The notes: generated by a model from the letters alone, not told the origin. 64,000 nt of DNA from Micromussa lordhowensis (GCA_964020085.1 OZ026601.1:8088835-8152834), one strand, 5' to 3'; shown: positions 1 to 11,965, counted from the stretch's first letter. Translations and numbers: made by a program.

Positions 1-1356
1 GTTTCCTTGGGCAGCTTCGTCAACGATGTTCGTTTCATCAATCATTCCTGTTATTCAAATTCAAAGAAACGCTGCCTTGAGGGAAGCGCTGAAGAATGCT
101 TTCATATCAAACACGTCTTAACCCTATTCAGAAGGGATTGGGGGTTGAGGGAGTGGAGGAGCGCCTGGAGGTTAGAATATCCTCACCAATTTTGAAGGCA
201 CGTTACAACAATAATGAGCTCCAAACTTTGGCAAAGAAAGATTCTAGTATGACATGTTTGGGCAAGGATCTTGGGCAAGGTTTTTTCGTTTCAGTGTCTA
301 TCATATGTTGACAGCCTGTTTTTCAAATTTGAATTTTGTTTTTAGGGCATAGTACACTATTGGGATGGTTTAGGGGTTGCCGTCCGCCAAACCACTAAGT
401 CGCTAAAACTTTAAACGTGTAAACTTTTAAGTTTGTTTAATTAATCTATCAATCAATCAATCAATCAATTAATTAATATCAATTAAATAATGTAGACACT
501 TTATCAACTTCAGTTAAAATTTCTTACAAGACTTCCTACAGAGATCTACGTTACATATTGAAACCAGTACAGAACTTATCGATATTTTTGCATTCTCTTT
601 TGACTAAAAAATCGAAGCGACTAAGTTCGATTGTTTCAATTGATTTCGGTAATCTAGCTTGCCATAAACTTGGAGTTCGATTGTGTTCGATTCGGTTGAA
701 GAACCAACTGCAAAATAATCGAAAGATTGGAATGAACTCGATTGATTTTTTCATTGGTTTGGTTTGATTTCTTAGGTCTGGTCTTTACAAGCTGATTTGC
801 GGTCCAAACCCATAGTAGAGAACGAAGAGTGGAGGAGAAATATTTTGTGATGTTTGTTCCCAACTCCCTATCTGCCGATTATTCCAGACCTTCGATAATG
901 GCACTAAGCGATAGAGGTGAAGGAGTTGTCTCGTTCAGAAGCAACCTTTAATGAAAGAATGCTTTTAGTTCCCTGTTATTTTTCGAGGCGGCGTCATTGT
1001 ACAAATGAGTGTTTTTATCCTTCATCCAACAATAAGCTGTGCATTCTGAATAACAGGTCTGTTTACCTGCTTTTCTTTTTTTCAGTTCCACGAGCTTGCA
1101 CAAAGGACACTACTAACACGTGACCTCGCAGGTACTACCTGCTCTTGTTAACGACCATCTCCACATCTAAAGTTCCTGATCAAATTATCGATCAGATCTA
1201 ACTGGCGTTTTGGAATCACTTAGCATTGCCCAGGAGCAAAAGCGCTATTTACACGCGAAATGGAATGACACTCGCAGAGCGTACTAGGCTAGGATTGAAG
1301 TGTAAACGGAGACCCAGTAGCTAGTCGTGAACTTCAGTGGCTGAACGGGTCCGTCA
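1..1356. other. upstream flank without a supported gene
   Basis: No complete gene is supported here. Bases 1-120 are open in frame 1 and contain the peptide RFINHSC, which resembles the NHSC motif of SET domains, but the following residues do not continue like a SET domain. Around 440-480 there is a short CAAT/TTAA-rich simple stretch. Bases 540-780 are AT-rich and show only short opposing ORFs. The last part could hold the 5' untranslated region or promoter of the DUF229 gene; no clear TATA box was identified. Confidence 0.4.
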
Positions 1357-4300
1357 ATGAGGATTTCGACTGTTACAGGCTTGTTTGTTTTACGCAGCCG
1401 AAAGGTATGTATTTCTCGCTGTTGTGTTTATCTTAAACTCCGGTAAAACCTATACGAGGAGTTAAATATCACGATATTACTGAAGCAAAATATCTTGCCA
1501 ACAACTTTAGAAATGAATCTAGCCGTTTTTCCGGTTGTCGGAACATGTTATTGTTTTCAATATATACGTTACAAAAATGTCATACGGATTTGCAACTGAT
1601 TTCGATTCCGTTCAAAACGATAAAGGCTTAGAAAAGAATTTTAGAAAGTCCCCTTCATCGTTACAACGGGGCCTAGCTGGATAATATTCAATCAAACTAG
1701 AGTGTTTGATGTTGGTAATATCACAAAGCGGTTCCGTAGAGAATTGCTTCGATGAATTTTTAAAACGAGCCAACAATTATTCTGTTGTGTTTATCCTTGA
1801 AATGGAAAGAAAAAAACTCATTTCGCTCCAAGCAAAAACGACCCATCTTTATAAAAATGTATATAAGGATTAACACTGGGCAATCAAGAAATGGGGTTCA
1901 CTGGCATTGACTGAAATGATACGTTCGGGTAAGACAGAGAACAAAGGAGTCCCGGACTGAACAAACAAGTTAATAAATGAGCAATTTCACGCCCTTTGAA
2001 GAGGAATACCCTGAAGAAGGTAAATATGTTAATTTTAAAGAGTGTTATAGCACCCCAGGGGTGACAAGGGGCTCTGATTCATCCGCAGCAGAAGATTACC
2101 AGGGAGCATTGAATAAAATGTATACGCACATTGTTTTAGCTAGGGTTAATTTTTTATCAGCTTAATTTTTAGCTCTTCTACCTTTTTCACGATGATTGCT
2201 TTTAGTCAACACATTTTTTTTAGATTAGAGGGAACTTCTTACAGCATTACACGTTCATTTTGCACTTCTGTCCATATTGTCGTTCTCCAAACTTGTATTT
2301 TCCGTTTTTAATTTTAATTCTTCCAGTCTTCTTCTCACTTCATTTTGACTCTTAATATTTTCCTTTTTATTGAACTTCCTGAAGCACTAAACGTCGCGTC
2401 GTGATGAAAAAAATACAAAGCCAATTTTCCGACATTTACGAATCTCTCTGAGACCTATTCACGGCATTCCATCGTACCATCACTATCCATGGCAAAACCT
2501 ATAATTAGAAGCTCATTACAAAATTATCCGCCTGCCTCACCACGGGTCTTCCCCTGCTCAAGGACACCGGCCGAAAAACAAATGCATGTTAATGTGCAGT
2601 ACATGTTTCTGATTAGCGGTGATGTGCTTGCAAAGATTCAAAAACTGAGAATCAACCAATAGCAGAAACTTTCACTGATCTTGCTACGAGATCAGTGTGT
2701 TTTCCGTTGCGAAACTCTGTGACGTTTTGTAAGTAGACAGATTCTAGCATGGGAAACGGAATAGCCAGATTGTAGTCGTCTGCTATTTCGTCAGGTTTTA
2801 AGGAGGAGAGAGAAGAACCAGGAGCCGACGTCTGCACATTGGTTAGGCATTGGGACGCCTGAAAACCCAGTCTTGTGAGACATTTATTCCTTTAAAAATA
2901 ATGGAGCTTAAAGGAGCTGCTTCATGGTTTGCGCATCATCTTGACAATTTTAACCCGCAATTTCTCAAATTCGTTCATCTTCTCGGTCCTTAACCATCCT
3001 TGTTCATTTATGGCTTAATTTTTAACCCCAACCCTTAGTGTTTTTCTATCTTAGTAAGGTACTATTTACAGGTTTCCTTCGATTTAAAAATATTTTTTTA
3101 CGTGGCCAAAATAACTTAAACTGCTGTGACTGATCTCCTTTAAGTTAGCGTGGCATCATCAGTTTTTGTTTTATTTCAGGTATTTTTCTTGATTGTGATC
3201 GCTGTTGCTATAGTGATCTACCTTGGAACGGCCAGAGATTACTTCAGCTTATCGCAATATGCAACGTTTACTCCTAAAGGAGACATTTCGGTGCAAGGTA
3301 GGTTGGAATAGCGATGCAGATGGTGGGAAAGGCAAAGGACCTTTACCACCGAGAATTATCTGAGAGGTCTATACGCTGTAGGTCTTATAAGAGCCCATCT
3401 AGTGTCACTAGTTTTGTGTTTTTAGAGAAGTAATTTTGACTTCTACAATGCCTCTATCCAACGTGAAATTAGTGCAGCAGGAAATATCGTCAGGGCATCC
3501 CGGAAAAAAAAGCTTGATGAAAGCACACTTTACTTAACCTTACCTTGACTTGGCGTAACTTAATAGTTTCTTTCTTTCTTATTTTTCCAGCAGAGAATGA
3601 CTCATTGCGACCCAAGATAAGACTTAAAAAAGAAGACAAACCTTACTTTAGAGATTTTGCAGCAAGAGACATTTCAGTAGCTGAGTTATTTGATGTATCA
3701 ACTAACGAAACTACTGGGGAAGTGGAGGTGTTCAAAGCACAGAACTCAGCCGAGCGTCCCACGTTTCACAAGAGTTCAAGCAGGATTATACAGTTGTCAG
3801 CGAGTGATAATGACGATGAAAGTGGTGATGACGACGATGATGATGAAGATGAGAAGGACGAAGACGACGACTTCGACAACGACGATGATGACTTAGAAAA
3901 GAATGAATTTAGAATTGATCCTAACCATCGACATGGTAATGATGATGGCGAGGAAAATGACAAGGACAAGGAAACTGACGATGAAGATGACGATGACGAT
4001 AAAGGTCAATTGCCAATCGCAGACCACCAAATTCGATCGTTCCCATTACCACAAAAGGAAGCAACTGGCGGAAACAACGTTACCCATGCAGTTTCCATCA
4101 TATCCGAGAGGCCTAAACCACTGCAAACGAAGGAGAAAGTAAAATTACCCGTTGCTCTTTTTAGCAGCCTATCAAAAGCAGAACATCCACAGCCTTTAAT
4201 GGTACAAAAAGTAAACACACAACAAAATAAAGGAAACAGATCTTTAGAAAGCTCAGAAAGAATATTGAATCTCACTGACTCGAATGCTATCAAATTGTTT

Positions 4301-6814
4301 CTAGTTACCAAGTCCGTGCATCAAACCTTGAAGAAACATGCAAGCCACTTACGGTCACGGTCTTCCCATGTGAAACCAATTCCGCCCCCAGTGGGACGCT
4401 TTTCGAAACCCCTCATTTCTGAGACGAATTTACTTTCCTCAGTATTTAACAACACATTGGATTCATTCAAACACAGTAATGCATCAATATGTCCTCTCTT
4501 GAGAATACGGCAATCAAGGAAACCGTCTGAAAATGTTAGCTGCATTCTACGCAATCGCGAACTTTCTCTAAATAGTTGTATCAGAGCTTCTAAGGAGTAC
4601 GAACTAGACAGCAAACCTTTAAAATGTGCAAATGGCGAATCTGAGGAACAGCTGTGTTCATTTAAGGCAACAAATCTGCCAGCAAACCAAGGTAAACAAG
4701 CTGTTGTGTGCAACACATCACCTTGCGGGACAAATCCTGTATACGTACTCGAGTTCAGTCCTATTTTCGGGATTCTCGAGGAAGGCCCATTGTGGAAACG
4801 GTTCTTTACGTCTCGTGGACTTGAAGTCTACCTCAAAAGATACACAAACACGACTTCATCTCCTGGTTTTAATTTTTGCCTTCTTCTTTGCGTCCAAAAA
4901 GAAAGAACGGGCTTCATCGAGCAGTTCATGACATTTCCTCTTGCGCACAAATCCTTCTATGAGACGTTAAATGAGGAGATCAACTCCATCAACTTGAACA
5001 TTTTAGTTCTCGATTCTGTTTCCCGCCCACACTTCTATCGTTCGCTTCCTGAAACAGTAAAGAGCTTGCGGGACATCGCCCAATTTTCGTCACACAACGC
5101 TACTGTTCTTGATTTTGAGTTGTTGCAAAGCCCTGCAGCTTATACGTTCCACAACATACGGGCCTTGATGTCTGGTAAAATGGACTTTCGTTATTCTGGG
5201 GCACATGAAAATGAGACTTACGGTATCGATGTTCTATTTGGTAAATTTAAGGAGCTGGGTTATTATACGTTGTTGCAAGAAGACAGCTGTTGGTATGATT
5301 CCTGGGGATCGATATTTACAGACAATACGTACCAGGGCAATATTCCACGAGACAAATACGAGTTCGCCAATCGTTGGAAGAAGTTTCAAGATAAAGTAAA
5401 AAATTATCACATTGACGATTTCGGTTTATCGCACGCTTCTTGCGAAATTTTCAAACGCTATAAAATGACAAATCAATTCAACCACCCGAGGAAAGTGTGC
5501 TTCGGAGGAAAGCCCTTCGCGGAATATTTCCTTGATTATGTTCAAAACATTTACAATAATCTCAAGTCGATGGGAAAAAAGAGAAAACTGCTCACATACA
5601 CCCATTTAAACACGGGACATGAAGTGACCGGAACTCGTATAAGACAAATCGATGAACGGCTTTCGAAATACCTTGAAAGTATGGCAAGGGTCCAAGACAC
5701 ATTAACTGTTGTCCTTTCAGACCATGGTCCTAAAACAACGAAATATTCATTTAACACCATGGAGGGAAGAGCTGAAAAATACGACCCATTTCTATTTATT
5801 ATTGTTCCGGAAAAAGCTGCACACACATTAGGGTTTAAAACATTTCGAGCTTTGGTGCAGAATCAAAATCGTCTTATAACCACGTTGGACCTTCACAATG
5901 GCTTCATGTCGTTAGGGGCAACAAGATCGACTCTCGCTAAAGGAGATAAGGGTATCTTTAGGTTGATACCTGCTAATCGGACATGCGCAGACATATCCAT
6001 GAGGCCACTAGCCGTGTGCAAGTGCGAGAAATGGGAAGTAATGTTCCCAGACAACGACAAGCAGTTTACATGGCTTGCGGAGTTTGCTCTCGGAAATATA
6101 AACAACAAAATTCAGCTTCAGTTTTTAGGAGGCAGCAAGCAAGTTAAAGGTTACGGAAATTGCCAGAGGCTTGTTGGAAGCAGCTTTACGAAGATTCGAC
6201 GGCGCACTGAAGGAGGGAATTTTATCACAACTATGGATATCGCGGTGTTACCAGGAAACGAGATTTTCGAGGTTCAAGTTAAACACCCACAGAGTCTTAA
6301 GAAACAAAGTTCCTTCCTTAGACTGACCGCGCACGAGCGCATAACAATCTATAGACATTTCAGAAAATGCGCAGACGGTGCGGTAAGTTTAGCGTTGTGC
6401 GTTTGCGACCACAAAAAACTTCAAAAGCAGCCTTCGAAGCGAAACAAACGCAAATGGATCGAAATAAAAACCAGAGAAGATGTACTTGAAGTCATATCTC
6501 GATCTAATAGCTTTGGATCACCAACTAGAGTAAAAGACATTCACAATGGCTGTTTATTTTTGATGTACAGGAACCACGGAGGAAGAAGTACTAGTTTTGA
6601 AATTTCCAACATCTGCGACGACAGAACATATAGCGTTACCATTTCGGTCACAAACTTCAACGCGAAACGACATTTTGTCTCGCGTAAAATTCCGTTTTCA
6701 ATTAATGTGCCACAAAGAACGATCCATTTCCTTTTAGTAATCAAACGCTTTGAAAAATTTAGCCATAGATTAAGAATAAAAGTAAAACATTTGGTAAAAT
6801 ATTTGAATCAATAA
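1357..6814 (+). CDS. type II membrane protein with DUF229 sulfatase-like domain (3 exons)
   Basis: Predicted exons are 1357-1404, 3180-3297 and 3591-6814, giving about 1129 residues. Exon 1 encodes MRISTVTGLFVLRSRK and ends at AAG|GTATGT in phase 0. Exon 2 follows TTTATTTCAG and encodes a hydrophobic run, VFFLIVIAVAIVIYLG, so basic residues sit just before a signal anchor (lumenal C-terminus expected). Exon 3 joins in phase 1 at a CAGCAG tandem acceptor. Residues about 125-200 are an Asp/Glu-rich stem. A Cys-containing segment precedes the DUF229 core, where DSVSR (near residue 530) and SDHG (near 766) match the two metal-site motifs of the alkaline-phosphatase/sulfatase fold. About 300 further residues follow the core. 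DUF229 proteins are usually shorter, so both extensions are notable. The substrate is unknown. Exon 3 is certain as coding; exons 1 and 2 are inferred from splice phase. Confidence 0.82.
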
Positions 6815-7214
6815 TTTGGTATTGAGTGGTTTTCACTCAGTGCAGAAAGCAACCGCCTGTGCTCTGTTTTTCTGCATGTGCATTCCAAGCGATTGGCTCA
6901 AAAATATTCCCGCGCCACTTTGTAATCATATCGGAAGTGAGACCAAGCAAAAGCAATGTTGACTATTAGTTTGCACAAATTTTCCCGCCCTTTGCATGGT
7001 CTAATTTAGTGACTGTATTTGCTTCGTCTTTCTTTATCCACTGGACTATCTGTTTCCTTTCAGCAATCAATTGACAAACACTCTATTTTAAGTCTACAAG
7101 ATTATTCGGTTATTTTTGTGTGTACCTATATGCGCTTGTTTATCTCGTGATTCATTAAAAAACTTTATTCCGTTCAGATCAGAAGGAGCTGACTCGATTT
7201 CTCCGTCTTATTGT

Positions 7215-7244
7215 AATAAAAAGTTGAATCAGGAAACAAATAAA
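7215..7244 (+). terminator. poly(A) signals after the DUF229 gene
   Basis: Two AATAAA hexamers, at 7215-7220 and 7239-7244, lie about 400 bases after the DUF229 stop codon. No other gene intervenes, so they are plausible cleavage/polyadenylation signals for it. This is motif-based only. Confidence 0.5.
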
Positions 7245-7951
7245 GTCTGTATGAGTCTCTCTATTAAGACTATTTTGTATGCTTCTCAATGGTGAGCTCC
7301 AAGCAGAAGTTTTGACCAGCTTTCTTTATCAGCACACTGATGGTTGTGTTCACACTCAGTGCCCAAGCACTGTTGCCTGCGCACCGGCGCAAAACGGTGC
7401 TGCGTTCAGACACTGGGTATTCCAAGAAACCAAGTACCATTTAGTGCAAGGTCAGGACCTGGAATCCGAGCACTGGCACTGTGCTCGAATTCTGGACACC
7501 GTGCTTGGGCACCAAGTTTCACCATAGCCTATGCACTGCTAGTTGGGTAATTCGCCTGTATCAAAGACAGCGATGTCAGGATAATTTTCAGTCAAGGTTC
7601 ATGTTGTGCTTTATACGGCGTGACAGTTTTGTTCTCCACGATTCGTTCAATGCGATCGAGAAAGAAAGTTGTAGCGTTGGAAGCTAGATAGGTCGAAGCC
7701 TGATAAACTTTCGGCGTCAATTTTAAAACAATGCGGCCTGGTTCACAATGCAACTACCCCGGTTGTGGGAAATAAGGTTACAGTGGGAATAATAAGGAGA
7801 TGGAAAGTGTATAGTATTGGGTTGTGAAGGGATGATGCAAAATGTAGAGCAAAGTGATGCCTCTCACTATATAGAGAATAACTTCTTATTAAAACACGAC
7901 TAAGAAGCTGAATACAATCCCCGTCTTCACATCGTGGACAACAGAGAGCCT

Positions 7952-8195
7952 GGGCCGAGTTGTTCAAAGCCCGATTAAGCTAGCCCAGGGTTAGCGAGAA
8001 TTTTGATTTCAGTTTTGCAACTGTTCGGAGAGGTTTTCTGTTTATATTGTTTGGCCTTCTATTTTGAATTTGAATAATCTCAAACTAAACAAAAAAAGGA
8101 AGCGAAAAACATTTTTATACAAGAAAAATTAATACTTCGGTTAACTTTTAATCCTGGGTTAGCGTTTTATAACCGGCTTTCGAACAACCCGACCC
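7952..8195. mobile_element. MITE family A copy (GGCCGGGTTGTTC termini)
   Basis: An element of about 245 bp with inverted ends, GGGCCGAGTTGTTCAAAG at the left and a matching CTTTCGAACAACCCGACCC at the right. Its body has TAGCCCAGGGTTAGC mirrored by CCTGGGTTAGCG. Two further copies lie at 12389-12618 and 54075-54319. It has no coding capacity, so it is a non-autonomous element. Confidence 0.7.
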
Positions 8196-8422
8196 GTAAA
8201 GCGAAGGTTACAATGAATGTTACATTTCCGAAATGCCAACCATTCAACTGTAAATTCGTAAAATTCCGGGATGAAAATCAAATGGAACAGAAACTCCCGG
8301 TAAAGAATTTTCGGAAATTTAGTCATAGCTCGCGAAGTTGTCCTCTTTTTATCAAGTTGTGGAAATAATGATGTTTCCTTCACCACTGGAAATTTCCGCA
8401 GATGAATTTTCAGTTGAATCAA

Positions 8423-8632
8423 TCTCGTTCCCAGAGTCGTCGTTCCCCTTGACCAGCGGTCGGAAAACGAGAGCTCTGGGAGCAACCATTTCAAGCATGC
8501 GCCATAGATGCAGACTGCGCAGTGAAACCGGATGGGCAGAATTCGGTTATTTCCTTTGTATTCAAAATGTTGCTCCCAGAGTTCTCGTTTTCCGACCGCT
8601 GGTCAAGGGGAACGAAGACTCTGGGAACGAGA
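8423..8632. mobile_element. 210 bp foldback element with 63 bp arms
   Basis: Bases 8424-8486 and 8569-8631 are near-perfect inverted repeats (start CTCGTTCCCAGAGT, inner end TGGGAGCAAC), separated by about 82 bp of unrelated sequence. This is a MITE-like foldback structure. ORFs across it on both strands are by-products of the symmetry. No convincing target duplication was seen. Confidence 0.75.
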
Positions 8633-8889
8633 CAGCAGTTAAATGGAAACTACTCCATGTCTGCGCGCATACGTGCAGAGCATCTGGAAACTGTGCGTGA
8701 GTAAATCGTGCATTACTTTGTGATTGACAGAAACTTCCTGTCAAGCTTTCTACTCCATCACCAAACGATTTTAATTCGTGACATGGGTGGTGTGTAAAAC
8801 GCGGAAGCTAAATAGAATGACTGAAAATAGATTGACTCTTTTGGGTGAATTTTATTGCTACCAAATTACAACAGAAAACTACGGAAGAG

Positions 8890-9295
8890 ATGCGACTTAG
8901 TAGGAGAAAAAAAAAATTCGAGATGCGAGATAAAAAATTCGAGATGCGAGATAAAAAATGCGAGATGCGAGATAAAAAATGCGAGATGCCAGATAAAAAG
9001 TGCGAGATGCGAGATAAAAATGCGAGATGCTAGATAAAAATGCGAGATGCGAGATAAAAAATGCGAGATGCCAGATAAAAAGTGCGAGATGCGAGATAAA
9101 AAATGCCAGATGCGAGATAAAAATGCGAGATGCTAGATAAAAAATGCCAGATGCGAGATAAAAATAAAAAAATGCGAGATGCGAGATAAAAAAATGCCAG
9201 ATGCGAGATAAAAATGCGAGATGCGGGATAAAAATGCGAGATGCGAGATAACTAATGCAAGATGCGAGATAAAAAAATACCAGATGCCAAATGAT
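8890..9295. repeat. tandem repeat array, unit about GCGAGATGCGAGATAAAAAA
   Basis: A purine-rich array of some 20 imperfect units of 17-20 bp built from (T)GCGAGAT and ATAAAAAA, with GCGAGAT/GCCAGAT variants. The left border is GATGCGACTTAGTAGGAG. It is non-coding; open frames across it are repeat artefacts. Confidence 0.9.
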
Positions 9296-9611
9296 GATAA
9301 AAATGAATGACAGGCCAAATACGACTCCTACTGGTCAAGATAGGAAAACTTTGATCTTCAAAGCTTAGCTCTAACGAGCACGTTTTTCAAAGATCTCCCT
9401 TTTCTGTATGAAAGCAGGAGAAGCTCTTTATAGATCTCTCTTAGCAGAAGCTGATTTTGTATTAATTGCCATTTACTCATAAGAATGTTTTTAAGATTAG
9501 GCACAGATGGGCGATATTCTGTAACAAACGGCAAAATTTTTTGAAATCGCTTAAAGGTTGTAGCCTTATGTGACTTTTGTTTGTCACTGACGGGGGAATA
9601 AATTTAAGACC

Positions 9612-9776
9612 CCCACCCACATCTCGCATTTTTTATCTCGCAAATCGCATTTTTTTTATCTCGCATCTCGCATTTTTATCTCGCATCTCGCACTTTTTTT
9701 ATCTCGCATCTCGCATTTTTTATGGCGCATTTACTTCTAGAAATTGTTTTCTTTTCCTACTGAGTCGCACCTCAAA
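9612..9776. repeat. inverted partner of the GCGAGAT array
   Basis: About seven units of the same repeat in reverse complement (CATCTCGCATTTTTTATCTC). The border CCTACTGAGTCGCACCTC mirrors the left border of the 8890 array. The two arrays therefore form the arms of one inverted structure of roughly 900 bp. Confidence 0.8.
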
Positions 9777-10302
9777 TGTCCCTTACAAGCTTCCGTTGGA
9801 AAACGGAAAAATAGATAATGATTGCAAATCGAGAGTTCCAAAAACGGTTAACAATAGCTTACACAATAAAGTCGCATAAATATGATTTTCGTAACAAAAT
9901 CTTTTCTTTTTTCATTTCATGCAAATTCAAGAAAAAAAGGATGAAGAAACAAATAAGGTGATAACGAACTGAATACTAGTAGAAGTCGCACCTAAACTAA
10001 ACTAAACAATCAGTAGGAATTTTCCTGCAAATTGCGACTCAGTTTAACAGACAAAACTACGTATGTGCATTGTGCCTTTTCTAGCGAGGCTATTCCCCTC
10101 ATATTTGATCAGCAAATTATTTTGCCTGATATCTTTCGCTTAAGTTTTTCAAAGCTCGAATTCAACTTGAGTTGTTAGACATTAGATTTGCCATACATTT
10201 ACCGGTAACGTTTGGCCCCCATGCAAGATGGCCTCAAAAACCGTGAAAAGGTCTATCATTACAAACCAATCGATGTGACGTGATTATGTCAGTACTTTTT
10301 GC
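9777..10302. other. intergenic, no gene seen
   Basis: AT-rich sequence between the repeat arrays and the first GPCR. GTCGCACCT recurs near 9987, an echo of the array border. No exon or RNA gene is supported. Confidence 0.5.
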
Positions 10303-11220
10303 TTAAAAGTGAAGGAGTTTCTTGAGATTTTGCCTGTAATTTCGACTGAAAATAACACAAATGCAAGGGTTGATAGCACAATTTGCGCGAGCTAAAAACT
10401 GTGTAATAATGTTTACCCTAAATGTTCCCAGTAAGACGGTAACAGTGTATGGCAACCAGCATACTGCAAATCCCAGCACAATAGCAATGGCAATCTTTAA
10501 CACATTTCGTTCCCTCTCCAAGCGTTGTTGTGTGGCGTTGACTGAATTCTCGCCTGGAATCGGCTGTGCCTTGAGTTTTAAAATAATGATACAGTAAAGG
10601 ACAGTTATGAAAAACAAAGGAGCGTAAAGGAAAATTACAAATACTACTAAAAGGTAATTGGCATAGGACGAGAATCCTCCAAAGACCTCATTCCATTCCC
10701 GAGTGCAAACCAACTTCCCTGAATGTTCAACGAGTCTGAGGGCAAAGAGATAAGGGGACTTGATAGCCATTGCAATGATCCAAGTGGCGGGAATGAAGAA
10801 GAGGCAAAGTTTGGAGCTGATGAGTGGAGAACGAAGAGGAAACACCACAGCTCCAAATCGATCAATTGCTATCAGTACTAGGCTCTGAACAGATACAGCT
10901 ACGGAGGCATCGGACACAAAGACATGCAGCTTACATAAGGCCTGACCAAGAGGACCCCCTATCGGCCAGGAGTCGACATGTAACTCTGTTACAACCACCG
11001 GGAACAAGAAAATCGGTAACAGCAGATCGGACATGGCCATGTTTACTATCAGAAAGTTGGTGCTTGTTCTCATGGTTTTTGTTTTGTAGACGATTATTCC
11101 GATTAATGCATTCCCAACTAAGGAAACAATGAAGATCAGGCAGTAAGCGAAGGTTTCTCCAATTTTCACTGCTACGGGATTACTGAAGCTGCTTGTTGGC
11201 TGTGTTCCATTCATCATCAA
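10303..11220 (-). CDS. rhodopsin-like GPCR, DRF-type paralogue 1
   Basis: A single-exon receptor of 305 residues with seven hydrophobic segments. Visible class A marks are GN in TM1 (36-37), MAMSDLLLP in TM2 (D65), C96 and C172 as the extracellular disulfide pair, DRF at 120-122 where DRY is usual, CWLP in TM6 (254-257), and NPCIC in TM7 (284-288) where NPxxY is expected. The C-terminal tail is very short (SRNYRQNLKKLLHF). The N-terminus carries an NGT sequon. It is closely similar to the receptors at 25379-26383 and 34051-35019; its third extracellular loop is about 7 residues shorter. The ligand is unknown; it looks peptide/amine-receptor-like in overall form. The TATA box seen before paralogues 2 and 3 is not preserved upstream. 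Confidence 0.9.
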   Translation of the reverse strand: MMMNGTQPTSSFSNPVAVKIGETFAYCLIFIVSLVGNALIGIIVYKTKTMRTSTNFLIVNMAMSDLLLPIFLFPVVVTELHVDSWPIGGPLGQALCKLHVFVSDASVAVSVQSLVLIAIDRFGAVVFPLRSPLISSKLCLFFIPATWIIAMAIKSPYLFALRLVEHSGKLVCTREWNEVFGGFSSYANYLLVVFVIFLYAPLFFITVLYCIIILKLKAQPIPGENSVNATQQRLERERNVLKIAIAIVLGFAVCWLPYTVTVLLGTFRVNIITQFLARANCAINPCICVIFSRNYRQNLKKLLHF

Positions 11221-11570
11221 TTCTCAAAATTCGCCGGCTTGTTGACAGAGAGTGAGACATGCACTGCGCTGTTTAGTAACAAATAGACGCTCTTTCAATG
11301 AGTTTACCGACGTGATAAACCCACGCGGGATGTTGGGAGAATACGTAGAAACCTTGTAAATCACAAGCCGTTAGGTGAGGAGTGATTTATAAGCTTTTTC
11401 TTGCGTTCAAAATCCAATGTGGGTTTATTGCGCATATAAACCCAAAGAAAAACCGAGCTATTGCTTTCGCGAAAGAAATGTGGAAAATAATATTTAAGGA
11501 GAGGAAAATTAACCGTATTTTCCCGATCAAGTACATTATTCTCAACAAACGAAGAGACGGATGTAGCAAG
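11221..11570. other. flank upstream of GPCR 1, no gene
   Basis: Just upstream of the receptor start the sequence is recognisably related to the promoter region of GPCR 2 (ACTGCGCTGTTTAGTAAC versus ACTGCTCTATTTATATGG), but the TATA element is lost. The remainder contains no supported feature. Confidence 0.4.
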
Positions 11571-11574
11571 CCAA

Positions 11575-11965
11575 TCACAGCGACTGAAAGAATGAAACAA
11601 AAGGCTGAGCTCTACACAAAATGCGGTAGAGCAAAGAGACGAAAACTTTATCAGTAGTTCGTATGGTGTGATCGTCCAGGTGAGTGTAGTTCTGAGAAGA
11701 ATTGTTGTTGGTGACTGACGTTTCGACAACCTGAGCAGAAGTCATCTTTAGAGTCAAGTGAACAGTGTTTGTCAGTCGATGATGTTTGTTCCGTTGAAAA
11801 TGATTGGTCAGCGTTGTAGTTGTTCTTGTGTATTTGTTTTCGTCACGTAAACTGTCCGGTGTGTCACAAACTAGTTGCGCTCGTCGGAGCTATAAAACGG
11901 ACCTTTATTGGGGTAGTCTACCATGGTACAAATGAGGATATGGGGCCCAAATGGGTCTCTCTTTC
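11575..11965 (+). mobile_element. degenerate Penelope-related repeat piece
   Basis: Contains GACGTTTCGACAACCTGAGC near 11717, a type of sequence I associate with cnidarian retroelement ends, and a block of about 45 bp (around ACCATGGTACAAATGAGGAT, 11920-11952). That block is repeated in reverse complement at 22079-22130 next to a Penelope-like RT. No intact ORF is present. The assignment rests on the shared block. Confidence 0.4.

Noticed and set aside
1977..2029. Exon MSNFTPFEEEYPEEG as first exon of the DUF229 gene
   Set aside because: It ends at a fair donor (GAAG|GTAAAT) but in phase 1, which would put the membrane-anchor exon out of frame. The 1357-1404 exon fits in phase 0.
3690..4142. 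Plus-strand alternative ORFs rich in Met/Thr/Lys and a minus-strand poly-Ser ORF
   Set aside because: They are shadows of the Asp/Glu codon run in the DUF229 gene (GAT/GAC repeats read in other frames).
7279..7687. Overlapping ORFs of 68-82 codons
   Set aside because: No splice or domain support. AGTGCCCAAGCAC and GTGCTTGGGCAC form an inverted pair, suggesting repeat-derived sequence.
8338..8744. ORFs of 60-120 codons around 8.5 kb on both strands
   Set aside because: They run through a foldback element; the similar peptides on opposite strands are caused by the inverted arms.
11575..11757. Protein-coding gene from ORFs near 11.6 kb
   Set aside because: The sequence looks like a retroelement end and shares a block with the Penelope remnant at 22 kb; no splice or start support.
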